Assembly (NCBI GenBank): GCA_037039925.1
Contig: JAXRKP010000027.1
Location: forward strand, 291,001 to 355,000
Reading direction: 5' to 3'
DNA: 64,000 bases
DNA from: Doris montereyensis
Lineage: Eukaryota; Mollusca; Gastropoda; Nudibranchia; Dorididae
Of this stretch, positions 1 to 14,700 are shown piece by piece (the stretch's first letter is position 1; each line of letters begins with the position of its first letter). The notes below the pieces were generated by a model that saw nothing but the letters and a program-made list of their open reading frames with translations, was not told the DNA's origin and did not search any database. The position numbers and the translations under genes are program-made.

Positions 1-734
1 CACTGCTATTGTTTCTTCTTTTTTGTTGTGCTTTCAGTAGGTAATCCAAACATAAATTTATTTTTTCCTCATTGCTTTTCTTTAATGTTTTCATTGTGTA
101 GAACTACATTTCCTGAAGACACTGATACCAAAATCATCTTTGTAACTTGATTATAATTTATATGTTCATTTGAAGTCGAGAAATTGATGCCAGTTTTGGC
201 TTCTGCAAAAAGTGAAAATTGTGATTCTTGCAAGCTCATATCTCTACTGTTTATGAAGGTAGGCTTGCCAAATCTCACATGAGGCAATAGGAAGTTTGCC
301 ATACATTAGCGTTAATTTTTTGTTAGGATTCGAACGACAGTCTTTTTAGATTTTTGCATCTAAAATAACTGTTTCATTCAATCTTGCTGAAAAACCAATA
401 CCAACCAAATTATCACAAAATAGGCAGTTTTACAAAATTTATACAAAAAATGCTTCTGGATCAATTTTGACTATTGAAGCATCAAAATGTTTGAAATTAA
501 ACAAATGAAATAATAGCGATGAAATACATTTTTGGTTTTACTTAGTATAAAAGGGAACATGGAAGAAATGTCACATAATTGTTTAAAATCACAAACAAAT
601 GTCAAAACAGCTCAACTCTCAGATTTTTCATCCCAAAATTTGGCAAATGAAATACTGAAACATGTCTCTTTGAACTTTAACATTAAGAAATTATCCGTGA
701 TATTGTTGAGTGGACAAAAGAGGTATTTTATTTA

Positions 735-1320
735 GTTCATTGTTCATAATGTTGATATTCAACTGAAGGTCACTTTCTGATGTTCCAAACAGAAACTAAA
801 TCATCAGCAAATGAAAGCATTGATACATTTACTGGTTTGAGTTTCCACATATCTTTGCGACTGAATCCATAAATGTGATAAACAAAAGAGGACTTATTAG
901 GAAACAACACTGTTTTACTTCTATATCTACATCAAATTCTGTAGATATGTTTCCAGCTACTCTCACTGCACATGTTGGTTTATTGTAAATACTTTTAATG
1001 GCTTCTATTAAATTTTGCTCTACGTTGTGTTCTTTTAAGGAATGCCATAGCTCGTCCCTCCTCACAGTGTCAAGTGCCTTTTCTAAGTCAATAAAACACA
1101 GGTGCAAGTCCATGTTTCTCTCAAGGAATTTTTCTATTATTTGTCTAATTGTAAATATTTGGTCTTGTACACTTCTTCCTGGTCTAAATCCACTCTGATG
1201 TTCTTCAATCTGATCCTCTACTCTTTTCCTTAGTCTCATTTCCAGTATCCTGGCATATGCTTTTCCTGAACGCTAAGTAGTGATATCTCTCTATAGTTTC
1301 AGCATTCCGGAAATTGGAAA
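735..1320 (-). mobile_element. LINE fragment, reverse-transcriptase core (LINE family 1)
   Basis: On the minus strand the translation carries RT palm motifs: SGFRPGRSVQDQIFTIRQII, then LHLCFIDLEKALDTV (motif A; the usual F is L), and, in another frame near 800, SFADDL (catalytic Asp pair). It is about 90% similar by eye to the RT part of the copy at 53115-56290. It is broken at both ends and frame-shifted, so inactive. It lies in the WDR12 intron upstream of exon a. Confidence 0.8.
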
Positions 1321-2622
1321 CGGGATGCCAAAGATTAATCTTTAATGAGTTCGGTAAACATTTTGAAAACAAAACACACATTTAAAACAATGTTCTTAGT
1401 TACACTTGTAGCCAAAACGACTGATATGTCACTAGAATAGTGCTCACACAATTCTTATAATTAGCAAACATTTGTGTAGATGCTATTTATATAATGTGAA
1501 CATGTCTAAATGTACTCACTTTCACCGAACTTAATTAAGACGCAAAATGGTGTTTTTCCATTTATTTAAAGATGTAGAAAATATGGGGGTCCGTGACCGA
1601 GCGCTGCTACGACTGAGAATGTTCGTTTCTTTACCAATAAAACATTGGAATTCACAATTTAACCACAAAACCATCATTATAGGATGATTGTATTACTATT
1701 TCTTAAATCGTTTAATTCCAAAACAAAAGCCTGAGGGTAATTTCCTTTCGAATGTATCCCTTTGAGCAATTTTGGGTCATTCCAACATGTTGAGTATTTG
1801 TGATTCTTTTTTAAAAAGGTATAGGCCTCCAATAGTGAGGCACCTTATGAGACTGAGTAATATAGATGATTTGAATATACATGTGAGGAGTATCAGTACC
1901 GACAAAGTCAGAAAATAGCATTAAGAAATTTAAAAGTATTAAAACTGGTGGGTGTCGGGTTTGGCATTATTGGCAGTGAATGAGATTGTTTGGACTTGCC
2001 AAGACGGGAACAAATTCCAGTCCTTGCATTTTTGGTTTGCAGGTGACAAAGGCTTTTGTTCAATTAGATCTTTTTCCTTTTTGGATAGATGCAAGTATGT
2101 TTTGTTAGCTTTTTTCCCAGTAATTTCATTTCTCTTTTTCTCAGTAAATCTTTGTATGATACATCTTAATTATTGTCTTTAGTTTTGATTTGCATTCAAT
2201 TTCAAGTTAAATGACCTGAAGAGCCAGAGCTATATCATACATGTAAAATAACAATGTACAAATGTGCATTGTCATCGTCGTCAACATCATCATCAAACAT
2301 CATCGTTGTCAATTCATCATCAAAACCACCATGACCGCCTGGTTGACTGTCATCGTTGTTGTCACTGTCATGTTTATATTGATCCATAATAATGGTGTTA
2401 TATTATTATGTTAAAGTTAATACTCATACTGTACACTTAACTATTTTATAGTATTTGTAATTTATACTTATTCCACGTTATGTGTACTCACTGTAACAAA
2501 AACAAATTTCCCCTTATGGGTAATAAAATGCATTTAATTCAAACTGTATGGTGATTTTCATGAACTTAATAACTTAAAAATTCATGCTCTACAAATCCAA
2601 TCTGCTTGTCTTTATCATGTAG
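1321..2622. other. intronic stretch upstream of WDR12 exon a
   Basis: I see no recognisable exon. A CAT/ATC-rich imperfect stretch lies at about 2271-2385. No segment resembles the NLE domain or first WD blade of WDR12, so those exons must be further upstream. Confidence 0.5.
2271..2385. repeat. imperfect CAT/GTC triplet-rich stretch
   Basis: Interrupted runs of catcatcat and gtcatcgttgt alternate over about 110 bp in the intron before exon a. No coding frame is supported. Confidence 0.5.
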
Positions 2623-2741
2623 GATTCTTTGTGGATGCTATGATAACACATTGCGTTTATGGACAGTTGATGGCCAATGTCTTACTACCATCCCAGGCCA
2701 TACAGGAGCTGTAAAATGTGCTTCCTGGTTGGTGAACACAG
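2623..2741 (+). CDS. WDR12: WDR12 exon a (first exon in window)
   Basis: The exon follows the acceptor tttatcatgtAG and ends at the donor GTAATT. It begins with the last base of a split codon, probably TG|G for Trp by comparison with human WDR12. It reads [13 protein letters not shown] and then a GHTGAV blade start, matching human ILTGSYDKTSRIW and GHTDVV. It ends in phase 1. The preceding exon, encoding the NLE domain and first blade, was not found in 1-2622. Confidence 0.9.
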
Positions 2742-5700
2742 GTAATTTCATGTGGGATTGTGTCTGCAGACCAACATTGTCAAAAATCAGACTAAGGGAC
2801 TTCGGTGAAGTGCCAATTATGCAAATTGACATAACTTTCCTTGTACCCTTAGAGAAATTGAACCAGAGATGTCTTAAGGATAAGACTAAGCGAAAATAAG
2901 AGCCAATACCTGAGAGCAATTAATTTTGTTTAAAGAAGGTTGTCCAAACTGAAATCTCAAGTATAAGCAATAGAAGAACAATTGCTACCACTGGAAAGAA
3001 CTTTACTACCTGAGTAATTTGATACCAAAATCATTTATGTAGGACAATATTAAACGAAGTTATGAATTTTTTAATTTTCAAAAATTTGTTAAATTTTTCA
3101 AATGGGCCATAACATCAAATTTAATCTTCTATATCTCGCAAAAACGATCACTCACAGAACTCATACTTCTTAAACTTGAACACATAGAACAAGCCCAATG
3201 TTTTTCACAACTCTTCGAAAACTACAAGACAGCTTTTTAGCGATGTAGAAAATGAAAAAATGCAAAAACGTAATAATTTGTCTACGCACTGAATCGACGA
3301 CACGCACGCGGCCCGAGCCGTGACTGGTCAGTACTGCTTACTAGATGTACTTAGAAGGCAGTGCCATGTTTTGGTTGAGGACACGTTAAACAAAGCTCTG
3401 TCACGGTAACGCGCAAAGTCAAAATTTAATGACACTAGTAGTTTCTAATGCAAAATTGAATGAGCTTTCCTTCGGTGGGCTTGTTTTCTCTGAGTGTCTT
3501 ACGTAAGTGGCTCTACGGAGTGTACATTGTATTACATTCCCTATCACAACACACATGGTTGGAAAGGGTTTGAATAGACCTGTCCAATGGTATAAGCCAT
3601 AATACATTACTAAGTTGTATAGAGGAGAGGAGCAAGGTGAATAGGACCAATAATTAGCGAAATCTGCAACTCGCACCACGGTGAACGGAAAACGGGGCGG
3701 TTTGGACAAGCTATTTAAAGATCCACGGCAGAACAGATGAAGCATTTGAAAATTTACTATGTTAGAAAACATAAGAATTGCCTGAAAATGCACAAATTTT
3801 AGGGGACAAAAATGTCGTATTTCAATTCAGTGAATTCCAATAATGGCATTAAAAAATATTGAAGCCACGTGAGAACAAAGATGAGACAAATACAAAGGAA
3901 TGAAGTAGACAGAAAAAAATCTTTGGGCATCAATAGAATTGAACCTGCGACCTTGCCTGAACACCGATCGCACTACAATGATCTTAGTTGGTAGTGTGCT
4001 CTCTGTTCATGGCAGGGCCGACACTGATATCTAAAGATTTTTTTCTGTCTATTCCTTTGTATTTGGCACGTCTTTGTTCCCACGTAGCTTCAACTTCAAT
4101 ATTATTTCATATTTCATGTCATTATTCATCACTTTCGACATGCCCCTTGCCTCATGATTTGTTTTTAATCAATTCAGGGGGATATTATATTTAATTAAGC
4201 TCAAATAAAGCCGCTTTTTTTGTCAATGGAGTTGATGAAAGTTGATGAAAGAAATCAAGAAGGGACTGAACCATTTTTGTCATGAGTGCAAACTCACAAC
4301 ATTACATATTTTTTAACTCAAATTATTGAATTTTAAAAGTTTTGGCGTTTTTTAGTATATCTTGATAACAACATTACATATCGACAAACCTGTTTTAACT
4401 CAAAATTATTGAATTTTAAAATTTTTGGCTATTGTTTTTTAGTATATCTTGATATCCCTTGATTTATCATCATTCTCACCACACTCCATTCTAGCATTTT
4501 GTTGAAATCAATTATGCTCAAGTACTTTTTTCATATCCTGTAATTATTATTATCAATATTAATAATCAGAACTTACTACCTTTCATAAAAATACATAAAT
4601 GATGAAAGAGAATCAATATCTAGCATATAAGTATTTAACTTAATTTAATGTTGTCTTTTCTTAAAGTTTTCAAACTCAAACTGATCATTTTTATTTTTTC
4701 CTCCCAAATAAACCTATTTTAATGGAACATCTTTTGAATAAAGATCAGGCTGCAAGTGAATCAGACCTGTTTGCTAGTGGCTCCCTTGATCAGACACTGT
4801 TCATTTGGAGATGGAAGTCTTTAAAGAAAGAGGTAGATTGTCTCTTCGCTTGCCGCGCCATGCTGGCAGTGTAGAATGCATAGCAGTCAATCCTGATGGA
4901 CAACGAGTAAGAAAACTTTTTTCTTTGTTTTATTGCGTGATATATGCTTTTTTAGTGTTTCCTGTGGTTTTGTCATGTATACTGATCAGTTGCTTGTCCT
5001 CACTTTTCCCATATAAAAAATTTGCTTTCATTGACATCATCAAAGAAGTGAAGAAAATGGATATTATTATGTCTAATGGTCCATATCAATGCACAAGTGT
5101 ATACCCACTGTTCATCGCTCACCCCCTTTGCAAGTCATTTCATTCAACTTACAAAGTCAAAACAATGTACAGTAAAGGTGCTTATAAGGTAAGGCAAAAA
5201 TAACTCCCTTGCATACAGCATTCTGTATCAGTACTCATTCATGCCTGACGAAATCAGAACTTACTACCTTTCATAAGAATACAGAAATGATGAAAGAGAA
5301 TCAAAAAGGGACTGAACCATTTTCGTCATGAGTGCAAATTCACAACATTACATATCATCGCCTGCGTGACAAACCTATTCTAACTCAAAATTATTGGATT
5401 TAAAAAATTTTTGGCCATTATATTTAGTATATCTTTATGAGATCTATAAAATGTCTGAACGGTTTTACAAAATACACAGTAGATTCCGAGATTTTACATC
5501 AACAATTTTGTTTTACCTTCTGTTATGATGATTTCTTCGCAAGTTTTTAGTCCATTTTCTCTATTAGCTAAATTTGGCGATGGAACAGTTTGTCACGCAG
5601 GCGACAATAAGGGTAGTTACAGAGTCATTAATATGTACACCTTTTTAGGGTTTTTTTAGTTGAATTTTTTGGTTTCAGTCATTCTTATCATGTCTTTATT

Positions 5701-8700
5701 GGAACCATTTTGTTTCTTAACTGTATTGTTTCATTAATTTAGGTACTATGTTTTCTATACATTTTCTTTGTTTTCCCTTAAATTAATCAAAAGCTTTGGT
5801 TTTTTGTTGTTATCTTTTGCAAAAACAATTGCATTAAATCTGTAATCAGCTTTTAAAGCAACTGTGTTACCATAGGATTATGATTATGATGCGGTAAGTT
5901 TTCAAACCAAGTATCATAAGGTATTAGTAAGTAAAATTATTTTCATGACCCTTAAAGCACACTGAGTTAGAATTCATCCTGGTTTCTATAGCACAAAGTT
6001 GAATAGGTGATATTATATCGTCTCCTGACAGGGCACTTATCTGTCTCAGGTTATTCACTGCTGTGCAGGAGCTTCCATTTAGTTTCTCGCCGACTGTCAG
6101 GGTTGACCTCAGTGAGAGGTCACTGCGTGCTGTTACTCTCGGCGTAGGTTGTGTAACAGAGCCTATTTAAAGCAACTATATACACCACAAGACGGAAGAA
6201 TACGCTTTCATTTGACCATAAACATAAAGATCAAAGTGTATTTGTCTTCCCCACACACTTTTAATCAGACATTTTCTTACATGATAACTGTATTAATAGG
6301 TACAAACCAGGCAAAGTTTGATGTATTAAATTACATCATCTTACATCTTTCATGTCTATTTTTGCACATTTTTTCACAATTATTAAAACAAAAACAAGTA
6401 TACACAAAGAAAGAATAATAATTTACCGTTTTGATTGTAGCTACCGCAATTTCCGCCCACGTCTGGTTTTCACACAATTTGCCTTTCCGTATTGTTACCT
6501 CTAATGCACATGTCGTGGCATTGTCGATCACTCAGCTTCTCATTGACCTTGGTGCATGTTTTACAAACGCAATTGTCTTTAAAGACATAGTTGTATTATC
6601 ATGAACATTCTTTGGGAAGTACAATGTTATTTCTGCTTCCTTAAAAAACAATAACATTATGCAACATATTGCTGTGCAATATAGATGACTATTGTCAAAC
6701 AGTTTGTAAGGACATACCTGCCATTGTGTCTCGTTAAGTAAGCGAGATATTTAGTCACAGTTCACCTCATAAAATGTACAGTTGCTGCAAAATATAGCCG
6801 TAGTAAGAGATGCTACAGTGTATTTGTTGATAATCTTTTAATTTTATGATTTCTTTTTGTTCTTTGGTGGCACTTGTGATTGTAATCATTGTGATGGTTG
6901 TAAAAGACTAGTATTCATGACTGTATGTAATTGTGATGATTCAATTCTTATTGCCCTTTTCTCTAGTTTTTCAACCGTTGAATGAATAAGCTCCTCCCTG
7001 TTCACCTAATAAACCTAACCCCAATCTGTGTTGTTCAATAAAAGGAATGCAATGTTTTTCTAAGATGTGATGTTTAGGAAAGATGCTTTTAGGGAACAAT
7101 TTACAGTACTGTTTTCTTAATTGTCTTTTTTTCGTGTGAATGAGAGCTATAGTGTTTTCATCTATTGGCCGTGTGTGTGAAATGAGTGAATGAACTTGAC
7201 TTAATGCTTCATTGATGCTATTGAGTTGCCATCTGATCTGATATGATTTGTCCAGCACGTCTACGTTGTCTGTACATTCCAATGTTTTTGATAAGATTTG
7301 TTTTGTGAGCTGTGTATACACATTGTTTGTAAAATACTGATGGCAGTGGTTGCCTATGAAACTTCTTTACCATGGTATGATGGCTGTAATTTTGTTTTTC
7401 TGTAAGATGTTGTCAAGAGTGCTGCAGATAGGTGCACATTGTGTGCTAAGCTCAGCTTTTTCTAGCCTGTCTAATTCATTTGCACCTAATTCAAATTTTG
7501 TCTTCTATTTCCATTTTCTCTTCTTCCTGAGACTGAATTACACTGAAAAAGTTAGATCTAACAACTAATTTGTAGGGTTTTAACCAATTACTCCCTTACC
7601 TTTTAAAGTTTTTGACATCTTCATTCTTGCAAGTATTATTTCCATATATAAGCCTGTCTTAGAATGTATTTCTGGTAGTCGCTATGGAATTTATGTTACC
7701 ACAGGTACCAGAAAGGCCATAAGCTTTTGTCAAAGAATCAGAATCGTCAAAAAAGAATAATCTAATCTTTCTACCTTTCCACATCCTACCATCTAGACTT
7801 TCAAGCGTTCTTCAAAAAAATATATCCAGATTTTCTCTGCTATCTTTTGTCTAGCCATTACCACCAAAATGTTATTAAATTTGGAATTTGGATCCATACC
7901 TTGTCTGAAATATTCCCATCTTGCCAAGTGAGTTTTTCTTGTTGCTCATCAAGAAGCTTAAAGGCAAATACTGAAATATTCTTGCTAGCAGCAAGGGGAG
8001 CTTCTGTGAGTGCACCATTGAGTCTGTAGTGTAGCCGGATAATACTACTTTCGTTTCCTCTTTACCGTGTTTGATTATCTTCAGTAGATTAAGAGCTAGG
8101 ACTTTTCAAAGATGACCTTCAATTTTCTGTCGAATGTAATCTCTAGGACGCAAAATATACAATTTGGAAGTTCAGTTGATGAAAGCAACTGAAGTGGATG
8201 GAGATGAGCTAGACGATGATTTGGATCACACTTCTAGGTCTAATCACGCTACTGTCAATGCCGATACTGACGATTCCACCTCTGAAACGGATTCCGATGA
8301 CAATTAAGACCTAGATGAGTTTCCTTGGAGTTCAACACTTCAAGATGTTGAAGTTAACTATTTACTTTTTGTCCTGGACCAAATCAAGGTCTTTTGGATA
8401 TAGATCTAAATCATGAATCAAAGCCAATTTGATTTCTTCCATTTATTTTTCTCTAATTCATTATTCACTGTAGCAGCAGAACAAACAAATCTGTATACGG
8501 CTCAGCGCCAGGCTCCAGCTTCATTCAAGCCCGTCACAAGAGATGACATATCTCACTACCTCTATGTCAACATGATGTTTAGCATACACAAATTGCCAGT
8601 ATTTGCCTTTCAAAGATGACCTTCAATTTTCTGTCGAATGTAATCTCAAAATATACAATTGGAAGTTCAGTTGATGATGAAGAATGTGACAATTATAATG

Positions 8701-11700
8701 AAAGCAACATTGAAATGGATGGAGATGAGCTAGACGATGACTTGGATCACACTCAGATCAACAGATCCACTTCTAAGTGTTCCTGCTGTTACTGACGCCA
8801 CGTGTCGAAACCGCTACTCAAACATTTCATGCTACTTCCATCTGGCTGACAGGGAGCAGTTCATTCCTCGTAACCAGCCTACAGATAAGAAAAATAATCA
8901 GAACTCACGTTATTAGTTATATGGGTGAGTTATGAATATGATTCACACAACAAGAAGTAAAAGCATATTTGATTGAAACAAAGGAATCAAATTTTGACAC
9001 ATGCCAAGTGAAGATATTTGAATATTAGCTAATGATGGTAAATCGCTTAGTGGATAAAAAGACGATATTTAAAAATAATAACCGTAATGGAAATAGCACA
9101 GTCTGAAAGCACAGAAATATAACAGTTTAGAGATAGTGAGAAAACGATGTTCGCTTCAGTGGCATCTGTGGAATAATAACGGCAAAACAAGTCTGTCGTT
9201 AACAAATGAAGTGCCGTATACGTCAAAATTTTGACAAATTCACTTTTTGACGTTTTCCGTTATTTTGTGCCCTAATTAATCTATCCATGTCAACAAAATT
9301 AAGAACCCCGAAAAACAGAAATAAGAGCAATTTAATCTCAAAGAATGCTGTATCCGTATCTCGGCACGCCTTGTAACCAAATGAGTTGCCGCATCAATTA
9401 TTATGCGTTTACGGCACTTCAAATGATAATCGCGAGAGATTTCTCAACCAGGGAGAAAGTCGTATATGTCAATCGAGCTTAGACTTACGGATCCGGCAGT
9501 TCATTTGATAATGGCCGGTGGATTTTGGCCCCTACGTTTACAGACAAAGTGCAGTAAGCAGTATATTATGTAATCCACTACGGCCAGATGGTTGCCCGTT
9601 TATTTGAAAACATCTATGTCACGGGGCAATAGTTTGGTGTACTAAGTTTCGTATTTGAGTGTAGTATATTTATTTTAGAGACCAAAACACGTTTTTCTCG
9701 ATTGCAGCTAAACGAGATCTACTCCGGCTGCACACATGGCATTTCGTTTGATAACGGCAGAAGTGATATCACGTCGATATCAGCGCAATAATGGGGAAAC
9801 CTGATGCACGCCGGGGAATTCCCCTGGGTGATCACTGACAGGTGATTTATTGCGAGCTGGCCGGCCGGCGAACTAAAGGAACGCTCACAGCACTAGCCTT
9901 CGCAACCGTGTATTGTACATTGTATAAGGACTTATTCTCCCAATGCCCAGAAAACTTCTGAATGCAACAACATTGCCATATCAAACTCAAAACAAACTAA
10001 TCCACTTTTTCATCTTTTCCCAACAGATTGTGACTGGGTCTTGGGATAAAATGATCAAGCTTTGGTCAGCTGGTAATGCAAATAGAAATGTCACTTATCT
10101 TTGTAAGGCTGTAACGTCATCAGTTTTTGTAAAGGAGAAGAGCTCCTTTTTTGTCAAATTTTTTATAACTCTTGGAAATTTTTTAATTTTTAAAATCTTA
10201 TTCAAAAGAATTACAGAATGTGATGTAATGACAAAATGTTGGCAAACGGTACATTTCCTGTGCTGAATGTTCAGATGATGCGAAGCATGGTTTGCTTGTG
10301 TTGTTTTCTTTCCTGTATTGTACAATCAATGTTTAGGGACTGTAAGTCAATTTTGGGTAGTTACTTTGACCTTATTCCCACCCGCAGAACATGCTTTTGA
10401 CAAGAAATATATCATCCTCTCTGTATGTGGCGTATGAAAGGTGAATGGTTGAAAGTTTAATCAGAAACATAATCTACTTTAGATAAACTAGGCAGAATAA
10501 GAAATGTTTCAAAGATTTCTTAAGGGATGAGAACAATCACATTTTTTTTAGAGTTCAGCTACATTGGTTCCAGTTACAACGGGAGCTTGCTTACAAGGGA
10601 AGTTAGAATTCCCAATTTCTACTTTATAGAAAATGCTGTGTGTGTATAATATAGCAATGCTACAACGTTTGTGGGACGTTTTTTGACAGGGACTGTCAAT
10701 AGGCCCGGTTGGGTGTCTGTAGGGAGATGAAGAAAGTAGAACAGGGATTGTGGAGGGGAAAACTGAGCAACGTGTTGATGAGTTATGATTACCTACGCAT
10801 GTGTCATTTACAGACCTGCCAACTACTCTGCAAAAAACAGATTCACCCCTGGTTTTTTTCCCTATTATTTTGCAATGCTCTGCCAGAAAAACTCTGTGTT
10901 TATTTCTCTTTGTTTATGTCTCAATAAATTTCTAAAATATAATAAAACCATATAAAACCGGATATTCATATCAATTCGTACTGGACAAGTAACTTAAATG
11001 CATATTGGGCTAGTAATGTACTCAGTATGAATTGTTACAGATATTGTCAACTAAAAATCATGCATGGTTTTGTTTATATAGTTTTGTTAGGGAGAGACGT
11101 GCAAGTACTGAGTATAGTTTTATCAAGTCAACTACTAGGTCGCTGAAGTTGATGTACAAAGTCTATGTTGAGGTTTGAAAACAAAACAGAAGTGAATTTA
11201 GGGCATTTGTGAAAATGAAAAAAATGGAAGATCTTTGTCCAATGATAGATCAAGTTCTAGATCTAGTTGTGATGTAGGTAACACACTCACAAGGCAAAAA
11301 TACAGACATCGGTGTCACCATGGCAGTGATACTACTACATCATCTGCTATTGTTACTGGATTTAGATATCTAATAAGTATGTTGCTGCATGTAAGTAATG
11401 AAAGAATACACATGTGGAGAAAGGAAATCATATGGTTCAGTATAGATTTGGATTCTGTAGCTCATAACAGTAGACTATAGATATTTATTAGCCCTTTGTG
11501 AAGAGTGCAGTGTAAACTCCATACATACTAGAGCGAAAGATAGGCAAAGTGAACAATGACTCAGGACCTAGGGAAATTGATTCTGCACTTTTTTGTGTAT
11601 AGTAAGTAATATTGGAGTGAAATCCCTTGAGGAAGTAAAAGACAACCCGCAGTAGACAACAAATTAAAGAGCAACTGAAGCAAAGTGACTTCTATATTTT

Positions 11701-14700
11701 TAATTCTCTTCTCACTTCTTATATAGATAAAGTAGGCCTACCTTGTCTTTACTCTATTTACACAGTTGAATGTAAGCTCATTATAGGCTCATTCGCTGTT
11801 TATTTGCCACGTATGCTTTACTTTGAATTGCAATGCAATACATTCATAATAATTTATTTGTCCCCTGTACTTGTGCACATACACATCAATACATAGCCAT
11901 ACATCCATCACAAGTTTGAACTGAAACAACGCCCACGGGGGTCCTAGATTCAAGCATTGGAATGGTTTCAAAGAAGAAAAGATCTCCCCCCCCCCCCCAA
12001 AAAAAATAATGCATGTTGAAGTCTGTACTTGGGTGCAACAGGATTTCCCCCGATTCCGTTAATCCAGTTGTAAGCGAGTTCCACTGTATTTGTTAAACTT
12101 AAAATATTTCTCTGCTTTTCTTGTTTCATGATTTCAGCCGAGGATGGACCAGCTGAAGCAAGTGCGGACTCTGAAGAAGAACTACATAAAATGAAGAAAT
12201 TGAAGAGTAGCGGTCCTAAAGTCATCACTAGGACACCCCTGTTGACCATTTCTGGTCATAAGGAAGCTGTTTCTTCAGCTATTTGGACAAGTGAATCACA
12301 TCTGTGTTCGGCTTCTGGGATCATACCTTGAGAGTTTGGGATATGACTAGAGCTGAGGAGATTCAAGTCGTTGTATGTTGAATCACAGTCATTGTTGCTG
12401 TTGTTTGAAGACATTTTTGATTGCTAAAGAAAACGGCTCTCTTTTAAAATGTTATTTATTGAAACCCCTTTTCTTTTCTATGATTTTTCATTTTAACGAA
12501 AGAAATGGTGGTTATTGTTGTGCGCGCCCGTTCAAATTCGTTGTCACGGGAGGGTTTGCTCGCTGTTCAGCCATGATGGCTGACGAGCTCAAAGCCGGGC
12601 GAGAAGAGCCAGTAGAGTGGGGTCTTTGAGGATAAATACCTCGGTCCAATTATATCGAATTACAACCAAACTTCTCCAACATGTGGAGTATTGAATAATC
12701 TATCTGCTGATACCATACAAGCTGTAATTTGTTAGGGGAAACTGGGGTTTCGGAGTCTGAAAACTTTACACGACGTTTTCTTCTTTCTCTCTTGATTGCA
12801 TACGGGCTTGTATGGTATTATCAGGAGCGGATAACTCTCCTCTTTCTTTTGATATGTAACATTACATGATTGAGAGTAGTTGGGCCGAGGTATGGGAGGG
12901 ATTTGTGACGGGCGTTGGGAATTTCCCACCCGCAACGCAAGCGGGCTAGGCCTAGCAACTTGACATTTATTTTGTAGGCACCTTTTGTAAATGATTATTT
13001 CAACACTGAAAATTAAGAGTTTGGCAATAAAATAGATACCAATGAAAAGATAAGAAAATGAGGTAAACGATGGTGTGATTTTTATCGCGAATGCCTGTGT
13101 GGTTCTTGAGTGACTGAGACGTGAAATGGATGAAAAAAAGCAGTTTTCACTGTTGCGCGACCGTTTATGCCTGCCGCGAGTGGTCAGTCTGTGATACCTA
13201 CTTGGACTACCCCAAAATGTAAGATTGTCATGTATCATTAACATGTGTAAAAAAAAAAATCTTATGTGGCGTTCTTGCATTATAAAAATGAAATATTAGT
13301 GTAAATCTGATACATAAGTAAAATAAGACCATCTTTGACACCCAAAAAATGTATCAATAACTGCTTCAAGTAGGATAAAAGGAATTCATAAGATTTCTCG
13401 TATTTCCTGTGTAGTTTGTTAATTAAAATATTAAATGCCACTAAGAAACTATCTGATTTATAATTATTTCCAGGATTTCTCGGTGATTGTATACATTTAA
13501 CCATTCCAGGAGGCACCAAAAGCATTCTTCTCAGTGTCTCACTCTTCCTTATCCAATTTGATGTTGTCGGCATCAGCAGATAGGCATGTAAGGGTACATG
13601 ACCTGCGTACTAAAGGTTTGTAAAAGTTAATAGCCATGATATGATTTAACCCTAGACATGCAGGATATACAAATACGTCATTTTCAAGTTATGAAGTAAA
13701 GTAAATCTTAAAATTCTTGGTTTATTTTACTCGTAATACGACTCAAAATATGATACAGAGTTTGTCATGGGAGCTGATCATGTTTATGCTAGTCTGTGTG
13801 ATTTTATTTATAGAATGTTGTAAGTCTTTTTAACTTCATGCTTGTTTATAACTTAAAATAACATCTCTTCTCTACAGCATAGAATTTTAGTATTAGTAAT
13901 CACAAATATTTGCTCAAAATGATGCAATGAGTTACAGAGATGACACCAATAAATCTAACATTACTAACGACCTGAAAATCAGCATGGCGTGCAATATAAA
14001 AAAAAAAAAGTTACACTCAAACTTTGCTGTACCGCCTCCCGCAATATCACCATTCTTGCTTAGTGCCAACTTTCCACCTTTGTACGAATCAGACAGTATA
14101 CAAAACCTAAAACAGTGGAATAACTCATTATACCGCCATCTGGCAAGGATTTGGCGTTAGCCAATAGGAACTTGTTAAGTATCGTAAAATTTAATTTGTT
14201 TTACCACCACTGTGCATCATCACCCCGTTTTCCAAAGTGATGCAACCGGGTGGGCTTGATCAAAGATCACATTTTTTTTTATATCTTGTAAACTTTCTGA
14301 GAATTTTTTTTTGTGTACTAAAAATGCCATTTTTGCGTATAAAAGATATACATTGTAGCACGCATTCGTCGAACTTGTTGGTGCGACAGAAACAGTTCGA
14401 GGAATCCGTGATTCGTGGAACACGAGAAAGTAATATAAAACAAGGAAACAACCTTTGCATGTACTATACACATGTATTATAAATAAACAGTTATGTTGCT
14501 TGCTGTTTGAAATCGGGCAAATGTGTGTAGTTTTTGTTTCTTTTCTCTACCATTTTCCTGCAATGCAAGTGATGCGTCGACTGAGACTGGAGTTGATGTA
14601 TCGGCACCGAGCAGTTGATAGACCCTAGTAGTAATGGGCTACAACTGCACAATGCAGACCTACGCATGTGTGTACTGTAATGTGAGCTACTTTCAGGACA

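Noticed and set aside
4805..5203. Stand-alone 132-codon protein starting at 4805
   Set aside because: Only its part up to the donor at 4906 is WDR12 exon sequence; the rest is intron. The frame start reflects the one-base loss at 4857.
4857..12318. Programmed ribosomal frameshifting in WDR12
   Set aside because: No slippery heptamer or downstream structure at either site, and nothing of the kind is known for WDR12.
12732..13280. 182-codon open frame on minus in the WDR12 intron d-e
   Set aside because: No domain, no relatives recognised and no splice or promoter context. It is long only by chance.
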